The notes below the pieces were generated by a model. It saw only the letters and a program-made list of their open reading frames with translations, did not search any database and was not told the DNA's origin. Below are positions 52,201-60,659 of a stretch of DNA of 64,000 nucleotides, one piece after another. Source of the DNA: Sapria himalayana (lineage: Eukaryota > Streptophyta > Magnoliopsida > Malpighiales > Rafflesiaceae); the NCBI GenBank assembly GCA_029783825.1, contig JAREIK010001468.1, positions 186,001-250,000 of the forward strand, written 5' to 3'. The translations under genes were made by a program, and so were the position numbers. Positions within the stretch are counted from its first letter, which is position 1; every line of letters starts with the position of its first letter.

Positions 52201-55200
52201 TATAAATATAGATTAAGTAATTAAATTTTTTCATTCTCAATTTATATCTCTTTCATCTCCTCTACTTTGTGCTCTCCTCTATTATCATTCTCTCTCATTC
52301 TTTAATCTCAATTTAGAGTTTTTTTTATTCTCTATTTTTTTCTCTCTTAGTAGCACTGTCCTTGGGATATTAAAAACTAGAATAAAATGATAAACATTTT
52401 TTATTTTTTATAACAAATCAAATTATAACTCAGTACTCACAAGCACAAGCAGGAATCCTAGTTGCGATTATGCTAATGCTTAACTATACCAAAATCTAGA
52501 TATTTTTTTATTTGTTTATAAAAATTAGTTAATTATTTTTAAACATAAACTAAAAAATTAATTGAAAGCTAATAATAAATACAATAAAAATAAAATTAAT
52601 ATTAATTTGAATAATAATAATAACACTAAAGAAAAATCTGAAACTAAAACTATGTTTTCTCTTAAGATCTCAGCTCAAATTCAAATACCTAAAAAAAACT
52701 TCATTTGTTTAGTCTTATTTTAAAATAATTAAAAATAATAATTCCACGGATATCAATGAAAAGTCAGTATAATATATATATTATCAAAAAATATATATAT
52801 ATGTAGAAGTACGATTGCTCGAGCAACCTAAAGATAAATATCATTCAATGTACCAAAAAATATAGTACATAAGACCTCAAGCAAACCCAACTGAGCATGA
52901 GTGGTGAGATCTGTGAAGTTAAATTTAGTTCAGTTTTTTTGAACCTAATCATATATCACAAAAATTTAGAGAAGAGATGCATGACCAAATTGATTACGAT
53001 CATATATTTTTTGATTAGATATTTAAAAAATTCTATCATAGTCAATATTATACAAACCTACTTTCAACCTACTTATAGTAGGATATATATGAACACATAT
53101 AGAAATGAGATAATAAATATTATAAATTTAAAAAATAATTAATAATTAATTAATTTAAAAAATATAATAGAGAGATATTGGTGACATCAGATATCTAGAC
53201 TAATTGCAATGATGTATCATTTACATGTCTCACCGCCCAATTATATGGATTCTACATCAAAAATTAATAAAAAAATTATATGATTTTCTAAAATTTTTCA
53301 TCCTCGTGATTGTCATGTCATATATAAGTGCATAACAAAAATTTTTATAAATTATGATATTCATAATAAATTATTTAGCATTATATTTGATAAAATACCT
53401 AATAATTAGATCACTATTAGTATATTTGTTAGGAGTATATAAGAAATATTTTTCTTATGTATATTATTATATTATTTTAGTTTGTGTTAGATTTAACATA
53501 AATATTTATTCTTTCTTAAAATCACCTTATTCTATGAGCATCCTTACATAAAATATCTAATGGATGATCCCTTGATCCTTGAGATATGAAAAAATTTTAC
53601 TTGAAATACACTCAAGAACTTTATTACTACTAAGCATCTAAATATTACAATTATATTAAATTTTATGTATTTTATTGCAACACAAAAATATTATAAATTT
53701 ATTTTTTTTATTAACTAACAATAAAAAATTAGTAGAATTATCATTAAATATAATAAAATAAATGGGTAGTCCTGCAAGATCCCTAACATTTATATAGATG
53801 AGATAAAAATAAATCCTGCTAATTCTCTCTAAACATGTAATATATAATGATCTATTATATTTTTTTAATTAAGATGTCTCATACTGAAACATATTTTTAA
53901 TAATTGAGATGTATCATAGTCAATAATAGAAATTTATTTATTTTTCTTTAAACATAGTATTGTGTGCTTGTATGGATCAACTTGACATTAGACATTATAA
54001 TTCTTTTATTATTCAATTTATTTTATACATATTTATGTTTTTCATCAAAGCACCCAATATGTGAGTTGCCCCAATCATTACAACTTTTATAAAAGAACAT
54101 CTTATATATACTTTTCATATGAGTACTATTATATTATTTTTATTTATAAATTAAATTTAACACAGATATTTTAATCTATCATACAATCAAATCATTCTAT
54201 GGGACATTCTAACATATGATATCTGATGAATAACTCTTGATCCTCAAGATATGAGAAAAACTCAAATGAAAGACACTCAAGAGCTTTATCACATCTTAGT
54301 ATCTAAATATTATAATCATATTGAATTTTAACTATTTATTACAACATACACAAATATTAAAATTTTTTGTTTTTATTAAAAATCATATAAAACTAGTAGA
54401 ATCATCATTAAATATAATAAAATAAATTAGTAATCATACAAGATTCCTAAACATTTATATAGATGAAATGAAAATGAATCATACTATTTTTCTCCAAACA
54501 TATCAGATATTATAATTTATTATATTTTCTAATTAATATGTTTCATGTTTCGTACTCAACAAAAGAAATTTCCTTAATATTTAGCTCTAAAATATCTAAC
54601 TTAGTCAATTAATAATAATTAAGCTAAGTTTTAACAATTAAATAATCAATACTAATCACAAATACAAAGAAATTTCTAAGGATTGAAATAAGAAATAATC
54701 AATTAATCTCAATTCCCAAGAAAATCATCTTGATGTGAGTTTCATAATATAACCAATCAACATGAATTTTAAAGAATACTCAAGAAGATAAAGAATATAA
54801 AGTAAAGTAAAATGGTCGACATTAATGTTAGGTCAACCACTAGCCCGAATAGCATTAACATTAGTTATGTTAGCATTGAAGGCTCTACAATTAAAAAGGA
54901 AAAGATCCAAAAATAAGTATATGTAACATAGTTGTTAGTTACTTAGTTAACTACCGAGAAGTCTTGAATAATAATAACACATGAGAAGAGACTAGTAATT
55001 AATCCTCCTAAAATCACCATAACACCACTAGAAGATTGGTGTACTCATCTCTAGAGATAGAATCATATAAGCAGGGGAGAGCTATGTGAAAACCCCCCAA
55101 TGAGTCCATTACCCCATGCTACAACCTTTGCAGTCAAAATGAGAATCCACTATGACTCATGATGTAAACTCTAAAAAATATCTAACATACATCCCCTCTT

Positions 55201-58200
55201 CTAATGAAGGGAGCACATCATAAAACTTAAAAAACAAGTTCTACCCTTTCAACTTTTAAAATTTATAAAGCTCATGACACAGACTACAAATAAATGTTGT
55301 TAACAATCGAGGTATAGATCATCACCTAATAAATTTATGTTCGAGTAGGAAACTTTTGCACATTATATATCTAAGTCCTTGTAACTAAGTTCATGCATCC
55401 AAGAGAGTGAAAATAGAGGATCTCACTAAGTTGATCTCTCAATCTAGTATCGGCAAAATTTCTTGAAACTAGTCAAATATGTGGAAAAACTACATATAGT
55501 AGTTAATCTCAAATGGGTAAAAAGTGATGCTCAAAAATATACAAAATAACAGAGAAAATATCTCGAGAATAATAAGCGTAATCAAAATAATCTTCTTGTT
55601 TTGGTAGCATCAAATTCATTAACTAAACAACAACAACATAAATTTATGCAATAATGAAAGAGTACAAAAAAGCTATCAGCTCTAAAGTCGCCCAACAAAT
55701 AGCACAAAAGGCAAAATTGTCGAAGTAACAAGCATTACAAAACTATCAATTTGGTGTTGACAAGCGAGTATAAACAATTAAGAACGTGCTAGAAGACATT
55801 ATAAGCCTTCTTTAATAGTCATCTTTTTTGAATAAAAATAATCAATAAAAAAATTGTACTATCATTTATCATTATTAACTATGATGCGCAAACAATTAGG
55901 TAGCACAAATAAAGATAACAAATGCAGAAACAAGCAATTTGTCCAAATTAAAAACTCTTAAATAGTGCTATAGTAGTGATGCATTAGTGGCGTAGAGCTT
56001 CCTTACCTAAAGTGGACGTTTTCAAACTGAATTCTACCGCCATTTAATTGCAAAGGTTTTGCATCATCTTTATCTCGAATCTCAGGCCTCACCTGAAGAA
56101 ATAAAAAAAAAGAAAAATTGTTGCTATGCAAGAAAAGAATCTACTACAGAATCATGTTGTCTTAGTGATATAGTATGTTGTATGTAGTATTAATAGTATA
56201 TGGTGCTCCAATCAATTTGATTTTTGGTGTGTGTATTTGCAACATAAATTGCAATAGCAAAAAAAGAAATTTCAAGTTTATTTATTAAATTGTATATTAA
56301 ATCAAATTCAATATATAAAATAACAAATATAGAAAAACAATAGTACTTTTGAGTCATTGAAAGTGTTATTTATTGCATGTTATATTTTCTTATATTATAT
56401 TTAGAACATTGGATAAAGGAGTATTAATAGGAAATGCAAGTGTTTCAATAATATAAATTAATATATTTATCCTGCCAATAACAATCATTTTTTATTAATA
56501 AAAATTATGTATATCTATTGAAAATATATATTTCAAGATTGTATGATGTTAATAGTTATTGACTATCAAATTGTCATAAGTGTGTAATTAGGCCGTGCCA
56601 GAATTTTGATAATACAGTGTCATCATGACTAATCCAACTGTTAGATGTCACAAAAATCACTCAATTGTATTTTTTAAATTTATTAATTATTAATTTTTTT
56701 TTTAATTTAAAATATTTTATAATGTAATTTCTACTGATCGACCAAAAAATTCGATTATAAGAAAACTGAAAATAAATTAGTATAATATGCATTAGTATAG
56801 AATCATCCAAATATCTAACCCAAATATCTATGTGAGCAATCAATTTCATCATATCTTTCCTTTCAAACTCACTGCAATGAATAAAAGATATCAATTAATC
56901 TAAAGTTGATACAACTTAAATGATCTCGCAGCTAAGTTGAATTTGTCTGTAGCCCATAACACCATGTTTTTTGGTGATACATCTTGAGTCGGACAATGTC
57001 ATCATTACTTCGACATATATATTTTTTATAATATATATTATATGTCAAATCTTTTTTGACACTCTTAGAATATGTATTTGCCTATTTTTTATAATGTCAT
57101 CATTACTCTTATATCATAGCATGTTCACACTATTAAAATTTGCTTATTTTTAAGTTTTTAGGTGCATGGGATGAGACTATTTGAGAATACATAATTTTAA
57201 CTTTGTACCTTTTGATCAAGTTATCAATATTATCTTTGTCTAAGTCTACTTCATTTTTATAATTGTTACTATTTTTATCATTTCTTAATCTAGAATACTA
57301 GACTAAAAATAAGAAAATGAGAAACACATTTTTCTAATTTTTACTTATTACTAATTTTATTTATTTATCAAAAAATTCTTAAATAAAATAAAATATTTTC
57401 AATGCACCATGTATCTTAATTTTATGTGGGCAACACGTAACAGACACTTTTAGACCTCCAACTTATATTCTCATGCTTGAAAGTCACAACTCACCACCAA
57501 AATATATTTGGTGTTCTACTCCGCCAGATTTAAATTAAAATTAAAACTATTAAAATAAATTATGACCAAAGACAAGATACTATAACAATATGAGAGCGAA
57601 AAGATAAGATAAGATGAGAGTAAAAAAGATAACAAAAAATTATAAAAAACAAAATATATCAATATTATATAAATAAAAAACTTATTAAAAGAATATTTTT
57701 ATTTATTTTTTTAAGGTAGCATTTCATAATTGGTCAGGCTTCATCCATTGAATTCTTGGATGCAATCCAATATTATATAAGATAAGATGCCCCTCCCGCG
57801 GTCTTTTTTTGTGGGAGGGGCCATCGTGAGGTCGGGCTCATGGGACAAACACGTGCCGGTGTGCCGTGCCGTGGGCCAAACTGTGCAGGGTCAGGCACGG
57901 GCCCGGACACAGAATTTTTCCGTGCCCTGCCTCGGGCCGGGCCGGCCCGGCCCGGTTGACACCTCTACCTGACACGACTGAATCATGTGATGTTGTATGT
58001 CATGCCCAGGCTATCCGGCCCACTTGACGTCTCTAAGTTGTTACTTATTATCATAATTTCTATCGCTGTCAATTTTTATACAATTAATGATACTTTGATC
58101 TCTTTTACTTTTCTTTAAAATAGTTGTGCATCTTATAAAATTTTTAGAAATACTTCACACATTTTCCAATGACATATACCCTGGTATGATAACAAGTATC

Positions 58201-60659
58201 TTGGTATATTCGATTCTCGATGGTAAAAAAGTCACAACATTAACCTCAACAGATTTTACGCTATGCGAAATCCTTGTATTACTTGGAATGGCTTTTCAGC
58301 CTTAACAGTTTACACATTTTCTGAGCTTGAGCTTTAACCCCAATTGAGTTTTTTCGAACTGATTCGCTGCTCTTTTATAATTGCTACTTTTGGAGAAGTA
58401 AAATGTAGCGCCTAGCCTCTCATACATAATTGTTAAAGAAGCACTAAGGCATGCCTTACGAACTCCTAGAGAAAGATGCATCTCGCCTCTCTAAGTGTTC
58501 ACGATTGGATGATTGGGCTTCCCAATCATGTGGACTATATTTAGATGTGTCAACCGGGCCGGGCCGGCCTGGCCGGGCACGAGGAATGGCACGGTTCGGC
58601 TGTGCCTGGGCCAGCCCGGCACGTTTTTAAACCGTGCCCGGGGTTGGAACGTGCCGTGCCGTGCCGTGCCGTGCCTGGCCCGGCACGGCGGCACAGGTTC
58701 TTCCCGTGCCGTTTCACGCGGGCACGCGTGGGCGTGATCCAACCCTCCCGACAAAAAAGACCGTGGGTAGGGTCTGATTGGATCCCGACCCGTGGTCCCG
58801 ACTCCCAACCCAGCACGGCAGCACGTTCGTGCCCGAAAAAAATGGGCCGGGCCATGCTAGGCCGGCCCGTATGACACCTCTAACTATATTGGTGCCAGCT
58901 CAGATAAGTATCCGAGAAAATCAGACTACCAACCCAAAACCGGAAGGCTAAAATGACCAAGCCCACCCTTAACACATCTATGACGACAGTTGACTTTTCA
59001 GACCATTAGTCAATGGTCTGATTAACCAATCTCCTCCAAGAGAAAACAATAAGGCAAGGAGCATCTAGTTTCTTGCACCATGACAGTCAACACGAAGTTA
59101 ATCATGATAAGCTAGAATAGCCACCTGAGAGACATCAGATAGTAAAGAAACTTTTCTAATGACTTATTAATCTTCAACAATCTACCACCATGAAGCTTTT
59201 TTACGATTAGGTATTTCTCGTCTCTCCTTTTTTTTTTTTAAACCTTGCTCATTAGATTTTTCTTGAGTTCCAAACCATTTGTGATAACATTAATTTTTAC
59301 ATTAATCTTTTTCTCTTAACTAGAAAATAAATAATTTAATTATTATTACGACCATTGACATAGGTCATCAAATATTTTTTTTATTTTCTCAAATAAAATG
59401 TTGACGATCTCAACATCACAAGCTAATAAAAATTTAAATTAGAAATTCTCGCATCATTTTAGACTCCAAAATCTTGACCTTCATGAATTCGCTCATATCA
59501 AACTCACATGTTATTTATAGAACTATTTAAATCTCTACCTAAAAATATCTTTTCATTAGAAGATATTTCTTAAACTAATACATTCAAGGATTCTTAACAA
59601 TTCTAATTAATATACATATCTAAATTAATATATAAATATATAAATATATAAATATATAAATATATAAATATATATATCTAATTAATATCTTTTCATTTTA
59701 GCACAGGATCTGGAAAGAAGTTAATATATCAACAACCTTATTCATGAAAGTAAAAGAGATATGTCTGATGAATCTCAAACTTGAAATTTATCACGGTTGG
59801 ACGAAAATACTTCTCATCACACCAAGGCATAACCTACAATATATACATGAAATACAATAACTCCTAAATAATTAATCACCTTAGTATTATTCTTGCTGAA
59901 ACACTTTTAACTTCGTATTTCTTATGAGATCTAATATATTAGTATTTGTGTAATCACACATTACACATAAATAATATTTAAAAAAAAAACAATAAAATAA
60001 AGGCATATAATAATAAGGATAACTCATAGTAAATAAAGAAAATAGTAAAAGACATTAAATTAACATTTTAAAATATATCACAAGAAAAAAAAATGCAAAA
60101 AAATAAAATAAAAAAAATCCCTAAATGATAAATATATAATAATGGGGGTATGACTAGCAGTTTATTTTGCTTTTTCATATCAAGTTAATCTGCTCCAACT
60201 CATTCCTTCATGTTCATGGAGTTGTGGGAATAGTTTTATTATCGTGCAGATAAAAAAAAAAAATATGATCCAGAAAATAAAACAAAAAATGGAGTTCTTA
60301 ACAAGCACCTCGAGTAATTGAAACATGGACTTAATATCAACCAGACTCTGTATGGTCTCACGGTAAACACTGCCAAGAAAATTCAGAGGAAGCGAAAGCT
60401 GGAAAAGAAGTCCATTTACCATAACCTGAATGTTCATGTTTAAATGAAAGTCTCAGCACTAGACTATTTCAGTCAAATGTGAATAACTAAAAAAAGTAAG
60501 CATAGGATGTCACCAAATCACCAACTGTAAGCTGGCCGTCCATGATACCATGGGAACACAGCACCATAGCTGCTGATAGAGCAGTACTAAATATCACATT
60601 CTGGCCAAAATTCAAGAAGGCAAGGCTGTGTTGTGTTTTTACGGCCGCATCTTCATACC
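28081..60659 (-). CDS. ABCB25: Mitochondrial ABC half-transporter, ATM3/ABCB25-like (C-terminal 355 residues, 11 exons)
   Basis: This family sits in the inner mitochondrial membrane and exports a glutathione-linked sulfur compound needed for cytosolic Fe-S cluster and molybdenum cofactor assembly. Eleven exons join to one frame: 60514-60659, 60309-60425, 56007-56092, 36989-37077, 35885-35940, 35714-35794, 35546-35611, 35368-35460, 33137-33201, 32202-32337 and 28081-28215. The partial protein shows the last membrane helices (residues ~12-75, [10 protein letters not shown] to NFLGSVYRE). It then has Walker A GTSGSGKST (141-149), Q-loop Q189, signature LSGGEKQ (245-251), Walker [13 protein letters not shown] (265-276), H-loop H301 and a tail ending VDLSIA. 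All introns are GT-AG. The family is about 700-730 residues, so the targeting peptide and first helices lie upstream, beyond 64000 or unrecognised. Assignment within ABCB23/24/25 is not resolved. The Walker B alanine-to-glycine change is unusual. Confidence 0.93.
28550..28814. mobile_element. Truncated non-autonomous hAT derivative
   Basis: GC-rich subterminal sequence ending in ccggctgacacctcta (to 28814). The other terminus is missing; the copy begins at tttttgagcacgagcgtgcc, which is internal in other copies. The subterminal hairpin is deleted: gaccgcggg runs straight into aggggcc. No target duplication could be found. Confidence 0.8.
29073..29268. mobile_element. Truncated non-autonomous hAT derivative
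   Basis: Begins with a degenerate terminus, tataggtgtgactcgggcc, and runs to gaccgcgggtcgggtctgattcg. It breaks off at the loop of the family hairpin, so one arm and the distal end are gone. Confidence 0.78.
29269..31143. other. AT-rich intron sequence, probably old retrotransposon
   Basis: No coding domain recognised on either strand. At 30803-30815 gatggtattagag resembles a Copia primer-binding site, with an AT-rich, LTR-like stretch before it. Confidence 0.4.
31152..31984. mobile_element. Non-autonomous hAT-like element with GAGCC repeats (second family)
   Basis: The ends cagtggtgtaaccgagccga (31152) and the inverse of gctcggttgcagcccta (to 31984) form terminal repeats of the known (t)agggctgcaaccgagccgag type. 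A flanking 8-bp duplication is gctgtgag (31144-31151) and actgtgag (31985-31992), 7 of 8 identical. Inside are many copies of cgag(c/t)ctgtt(c/t)acgagc and two adjacent ~85-bp units starting aggctcggttttaaa-gagtagg (about 31211 and 31287). A unique AT-rich centre lies at about 31560-31730. Confidence 0.8.
32084..32132. repeat. (TA)n(GT)n microsatellite
   Basis: TA repeats followed by GT repeats, about 70 bp from exon j in the intron. Confidence 0.9.
32202..32337 (-). CDS. ABCB25: ABCB25-like exon j
   Basis: Completes Walker B ([11 protein letters not shown]), followed by [18 protein letters not shown] and the H-loop IFIAHRLTT, ending MQCDE. Donor gtaata. Confidence 0.92.
32338..33136 (-). 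other. 0.8-kb intron of the ABC transporter
   Basis: Contains a purine/pyrimidine-alternating stretch at about 32804-32903 (cgcgcacacgcgcac and similar), which could adopt Z-DNA. The open frames overlapping exon j and this intron (32282-32656 minus, 32504-32782 plus) are not supported as genes. Confidence 0.75.
33137..33201 (-). CDS. ABCB25: ABCB25-like exon i
   Basis: Encodes [20 protein letters not shown] then I and two bases of leucine. It starts precisely with the ABC signature motif. Donor gtaaga. Confidence 0.92.
33404..33733. mobile_element. Non-autonomous hAT derivative (330 bp)
   Basis: Both termini are present: tagaggtgtcaaacggg at 33404 and ccggttgacacctcta ending 33733. The flanks gtgcagag (33396-33403) and ttgcagtg (33734-33741) match at 6 of 8 positions. 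The family hairpin is retained (gaccgcgggtcgggtccaat / cagacccgacccacggt near 33494-33535). Open frames in this GC-rich sequence are not genes. Confidence 0.88.
34571..34893. repeat. CT/CA-rich compound microsatellite
   Basis: More than 300 bp of ctctctct, agctctct and (ca)n blocks repeated in irregular order. Confidence 0.92.
35095..35270. repeat. Cluster of ATATATCGG motifs
   Basis: Six to seven variants of gga/gatatatcgg or tgtatcggg occur within about 175 bp (for example 35118, 35149, 35160, 35221 and 35247), some preceded by a similar gatggata. It may be a small degenerate mobile element; no termini or target duplication were identified. Confidence 0.55.
35368..35460 (-). CDS. ABCB25: ABCB25-like exon h
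   Basis: 31 codons, [20 protein letters not shown] then [11 protein letters not shown], the helical subdomain and the X-loop GERG. Donor gtatgg. Confidence 0.92.
35546..35611 (-). CDS. ABCB25: ABCB25-like exon g
   Basis: 22 codons, [20 protein letters not shown] then EE. Acceptor ctcag, donor gtgcgt; followed by an 85-bp intron. Confidence 0.92.
35714..35794 (-). CDS. ABCB25: ABCB25-like exon f
   Basis: 27 codons, [20 protein letters not shown] then GAVPQDT, carrying the Q-loop glutamine. Donor gtatgt. Confidence 0.92.
35885..35940 (-). CDS. ABCB25: ABCB25-like exon e
   Basis: Completes Walker A (G-KST) and continues [16 protein letters not shown] chose the donor gtaaga after SGR because the next exon then continues as ISIDGQD without a gap or extra residues. 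Confidence 0.9.
35941..36988 (-). other. 1.0-kb intron interrupting the Walker A codons
   Basis: The intron lies between GSG and KST of Walker A. About a third of it is the MITE at 36068-36455; the rest is AT-rich and unassigned. Confidence 0.8.
36068..36455. mobile_element. MITE-like element (388 bp)
   Basis: Ends tagggacctgtttgataaaac (36068) and the inverse of gttatcaaatagcaccta (to 36455) form imperfect terminal repeats of the widespread hAT-MITE type (taggtgctatttgataac). The interior is AT-rich with repeated aaaaattaagt/aaattttaa segments. No convincing target duplication was found, so the class is tentative. Confidence 0.65.
36989..37077 (-). CDS. ABCB25: ABCB25-like exon d
   Basis: Encodes the split serine, then [13 protein letters not shown] to AIVGTSGS and the first base of the next glycine. 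The exon boundary falls inside the Walker A loop. Donor gtattt. Confidence 0.92.
37301..37462 (-). mobile_element. tRNA-derived SINE
   Basis: The minus strand starts cttagctggttgggactctt, similar to an A box, followed about 35 bp later by agttcaagtc, which fits the B-box core GWTCRANNC. Together these form an internal RNA polymerase III promoter. The element ends in an A-rich tail (the complement of 37270-37302). The overlapping open frames on both strands are not genes. The family is not identified, and the 3' boundary is approximate. Confidence 0.72.
37463..37797. other. Intron sequence, no element recognised
   Basis: Mixed-composition sequence with several short open frames on the minus strand but no recognisable protein or repeat. 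Confidence 0.4.
37798..39074 (-). pseudogene. Decayed, internally deleted hAT element (N-terminal transposase part)
   Basis: The right end, atttaacacctttat (to 39074), is a degenerate terminus; tagtgtcaaggtc at 37798 may be the other. On the minus strand, about 38480-38220 follows transposase residues ~115-170. It includes a readable SSL-SDLTSSF stretch, a K-GKDTIKLI segment (intact: GRDGMARLI) and TIIQKYF (intact: RIMQTYF). It carries many stops. Confidence 0.65.
39616..42935 (+). pseudogene. Decayed near-full-length hAT element
   Basis: Runs from the degenerate terminus tagaggtattaatatggtc (39616) to ctttgacacctcta (ending 42935). Its 3.3-kb length is close to the intact element. Plus-strand segments follow the transposase in order: residues ~115-180 near 40800-41000, [19 protein letters not shown] near 41150-41220 (intact FSVTFDNAANN-INMFV), and [14 protein letters not shown] plus [19 protein letters not shown] near 42010-42150. 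The sequence is heavily AT-shifted with many stops. Flanking 8-mers agree at only 4 positions, so the target duplication has eroded. Confidence 0.85.
42955..43560. repeat. Diverged direct repeat, possibly Copia LTR material
   Basis: The block at 42955-43206 is loosely repeated at 43355-43560. Shared parts are cctata(a)(g/a)t; tgt/tatcacatcaaaa-tcaa; taatcaatat; ttggaNc-a; and gataagataatatc(t)ctcatataata-tNcatNt. It precedes a Copia reverse-transcriptase fragment in the opposite reading direction. Confidence 0.45.
43930..44110 (-). pseudogene. Ty1/Copia reverse-transcriptase fragment
   Basis: The minus strand reads [11 protein letters not shown] followed four residues later by TYFPMAKI. This is the conserved Copia block AKGFTQxYGVDYxETFAPVAKM at the start of the reverse-transcriptase domain. 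Stops and shifts before and after show it is dead. Adjacent sequence up to about 44560 is probably part of the same element. Confidence 0.72.
44111..45129. other. AT-rich intron sequence, probably old retrotransposon
   Basis: No domain beyond the neighbouring Copia fragment could be read. No genes seen. Confidence 0.4.
46171..46214. repeat. (AT)22 microsatellite
   Basis: Uninterrupted AT repeat inside the old hAT element. Confidence 0.92.
47118..47245. repeat. Five-copy GC-rich tandem repeat within the hAT derivative
   Basis: The module ccgggttagg(c/t)gcgtgccgtgcc recurs starting near 47117, 47150, 47171, 47199 and 47226, with 20-33 bp spacing. Other family members have at most one copy. 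Confidence 0.8.
47308..47722. mobile_element. Non-autonomous hAT derivative nested in another hAT derivative
   Basis: Runs from tagaggtgtcaaccgtgcc to cccgtttgacacctcaa (415 bp). It is flanked by a perfect 8-bp duplication, gcccgacc, at 47300-47307 and 47723-47730. Removing the element and one duplication restores the outer element's usual sequence (gagcccgaccccag). The family hairpin is retained near 47512-47555. Confidence 0.93.
49368..51511. other. AT-rich intron sequence
   Basis: No gene recognised. A low-complexity GC-richer patch at 49866-50035 combines gagctccaacga-like and gcgagga-gagagg repeats; similar gagctcc repeats occur at 61397-61535. Confidence 0.45.
51512..53440 (+). pseudogene. 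Decayed hAT element, 3' truncated
   Basis: Starts with the degenerate terminus taaaggtatcaagtgagctg (about 51510). Plus-strand segments follow the transposase. [19 protein letters not shown] and [20 protein letters not shown] at 52990-53110 match intact residues ~141-178. A TSDI-like segment lies at about 53180-53250, and [10 protein letters not shown] at 53365-53395. It stops at ISIFVR (intact INMFVR, about residue 289), where unrelated direct-repeat sequence begins. Confidence 0.8.
53441..54545. repeat. Diverged direct repeat of ~450 bp
   Basis: 53441-53900 is repeated at 54096-54545 in the same orientation. Shared landmarks are tattatattattt; tttaacata/cagata; cttgatcct(t/c)(g/a)agatatga; actcaagaNctttat; tagaat(t/c)atcattaaatata; and catttatatagatgaNat. 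Both flank ~195 bp of related AT-rich sequence. It replaces the missing 3' half of the hAT copy at 51512-53440. The family is unknown. Confidence 0.7.
54546..56006. other. Unassigned intron sequence
   Basis: No gene or family recognised on either strand. Composition is somewhat less AT-rich at 54840-55740, which may be old retrotransposon sequence. Confidence 0.4.
56007..56092 (-). CDS. ABCB25: ABCB25-like exon c
   Basis: Encodes [19 protein letters not shown] and IQFENVHF, the beginning of the nucleotide-binding domain with its A-loop strand. It ends two bases into a serine codon. Donor gtaagg. It stands alone between introns of 4.2 and 18.9 kb. Confidence 0.9.
56580..58037 (-). pseudogene. 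Decayed hAT element, 5' part
   Basis: On the minus strand an open stretch at 56894-56661 follows intact residues ~127-200: [12 protein letters not shown] (intact SELGRDGMARLI), [10 protein letters not shown] (intact TYFQPSYRRI), and [13 protein letters not shown] (intact IYKLEKQKIIKEF). The next segment, VIFVTSN-WISHDD, matches VVSVTSDIWTCHDD, after which the copy is cut off near 56580. The 5' end is the degenerate terminus ccacttgacgtctcta at about 58021-58036. Confidence 0.78.
57790..57967. mobile_element. Truncated non-autonomous hAT derivative inside an older hAT copy
   Basis: Intact end cccggttgacacctcta (to 57967). The other side starts abruptly at cccctcccgcggtc, within the right arm of the family hairpin. 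It lies between the 5' terminus and the body of the older minus-strand hAT copy. Confidence 0.8.
58038..58541. other. Unassigned intron sequence
   Basis: Moderate GC content, no recognisable gene or repeat. Confidence 0.4.
58542..58882. mobile_element. Non-autonomous hAT derivative (341 bp), recent
   Basis: Runs from tagatgtgtcaaccgggcc to ggcccgtatgacacctcta, flanked by a perfect 8-bp duplication, actatatt (58534-58541 and 58883-58890). The family hairpin is present around 58755-58800 with a few mismatches. The long open frames on both strands are products of GC-rich repeats. Confidence 0.93.
60309..60425 (-). CDS. ABCB25: ABCB25-like exon b
   Basis: Exactly 39 codons, [10 protein letters not shown] to SMFQLLE, completing the last membrane helix and the linker to the nucleotide-binding domain. 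Acceptor ttcag, donor gtgctt. Confidence 0.92.
60514..60659 (-). CDS. ABCB25: ABCB25-like exon a (first exon seen)
   Basis: After acceptor ctag at 60660 and two bases of a split codon, it encodes [15 protein letters not shown] onwards to QLTVGDL, covering the fifth membrane helix region. The donor is gtgaca at 60513; the next intron is only 88 bp. Confidence 0.9.

Larger units (their letters stand above)
37078..56006 (-). other. 18.9-kb intron of the ABC transporter filled with nested transposons
   Basis: From high to low coordinate, the flanking exons end NVHF(S) and resume YLEERKIL without loss, so the whole interval is removed as one intron or contains unrecognised small exons. It carries four old hAT copies, two nested young hAT derivatives, a Copia fragment and a SINE, all listed separately. 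Its retention intact between good splice sites suggests the gene tolerates it. Confidence 0.85.
56093..60308 (-). other. 4.2-kb intron of the ABC transporter
   Basis: Holds an old minus-strand hAT remnant with a truncated derivative in it, a young hAT derivative (58542-58882) and unassigned AT-rich sequence. An atataaat/aatatataa decamer array lies at 59630-59675. Confidence 0.8.

Noticed and set aside
53441..54545. Interpretation as LTRs of a retrotransposon
   Set aside because: No TG...CA ends, primer-binding site or internal coding domain could be found between the copies; kept only as a direct repeat.
58491..58874. Overlapping open frames of about 100 codons on both strands
   Set aside because: They coincide with the GC-rich hAT derivative at 58542-58882 and reflect absence of stop codons in GC-rich repeats.
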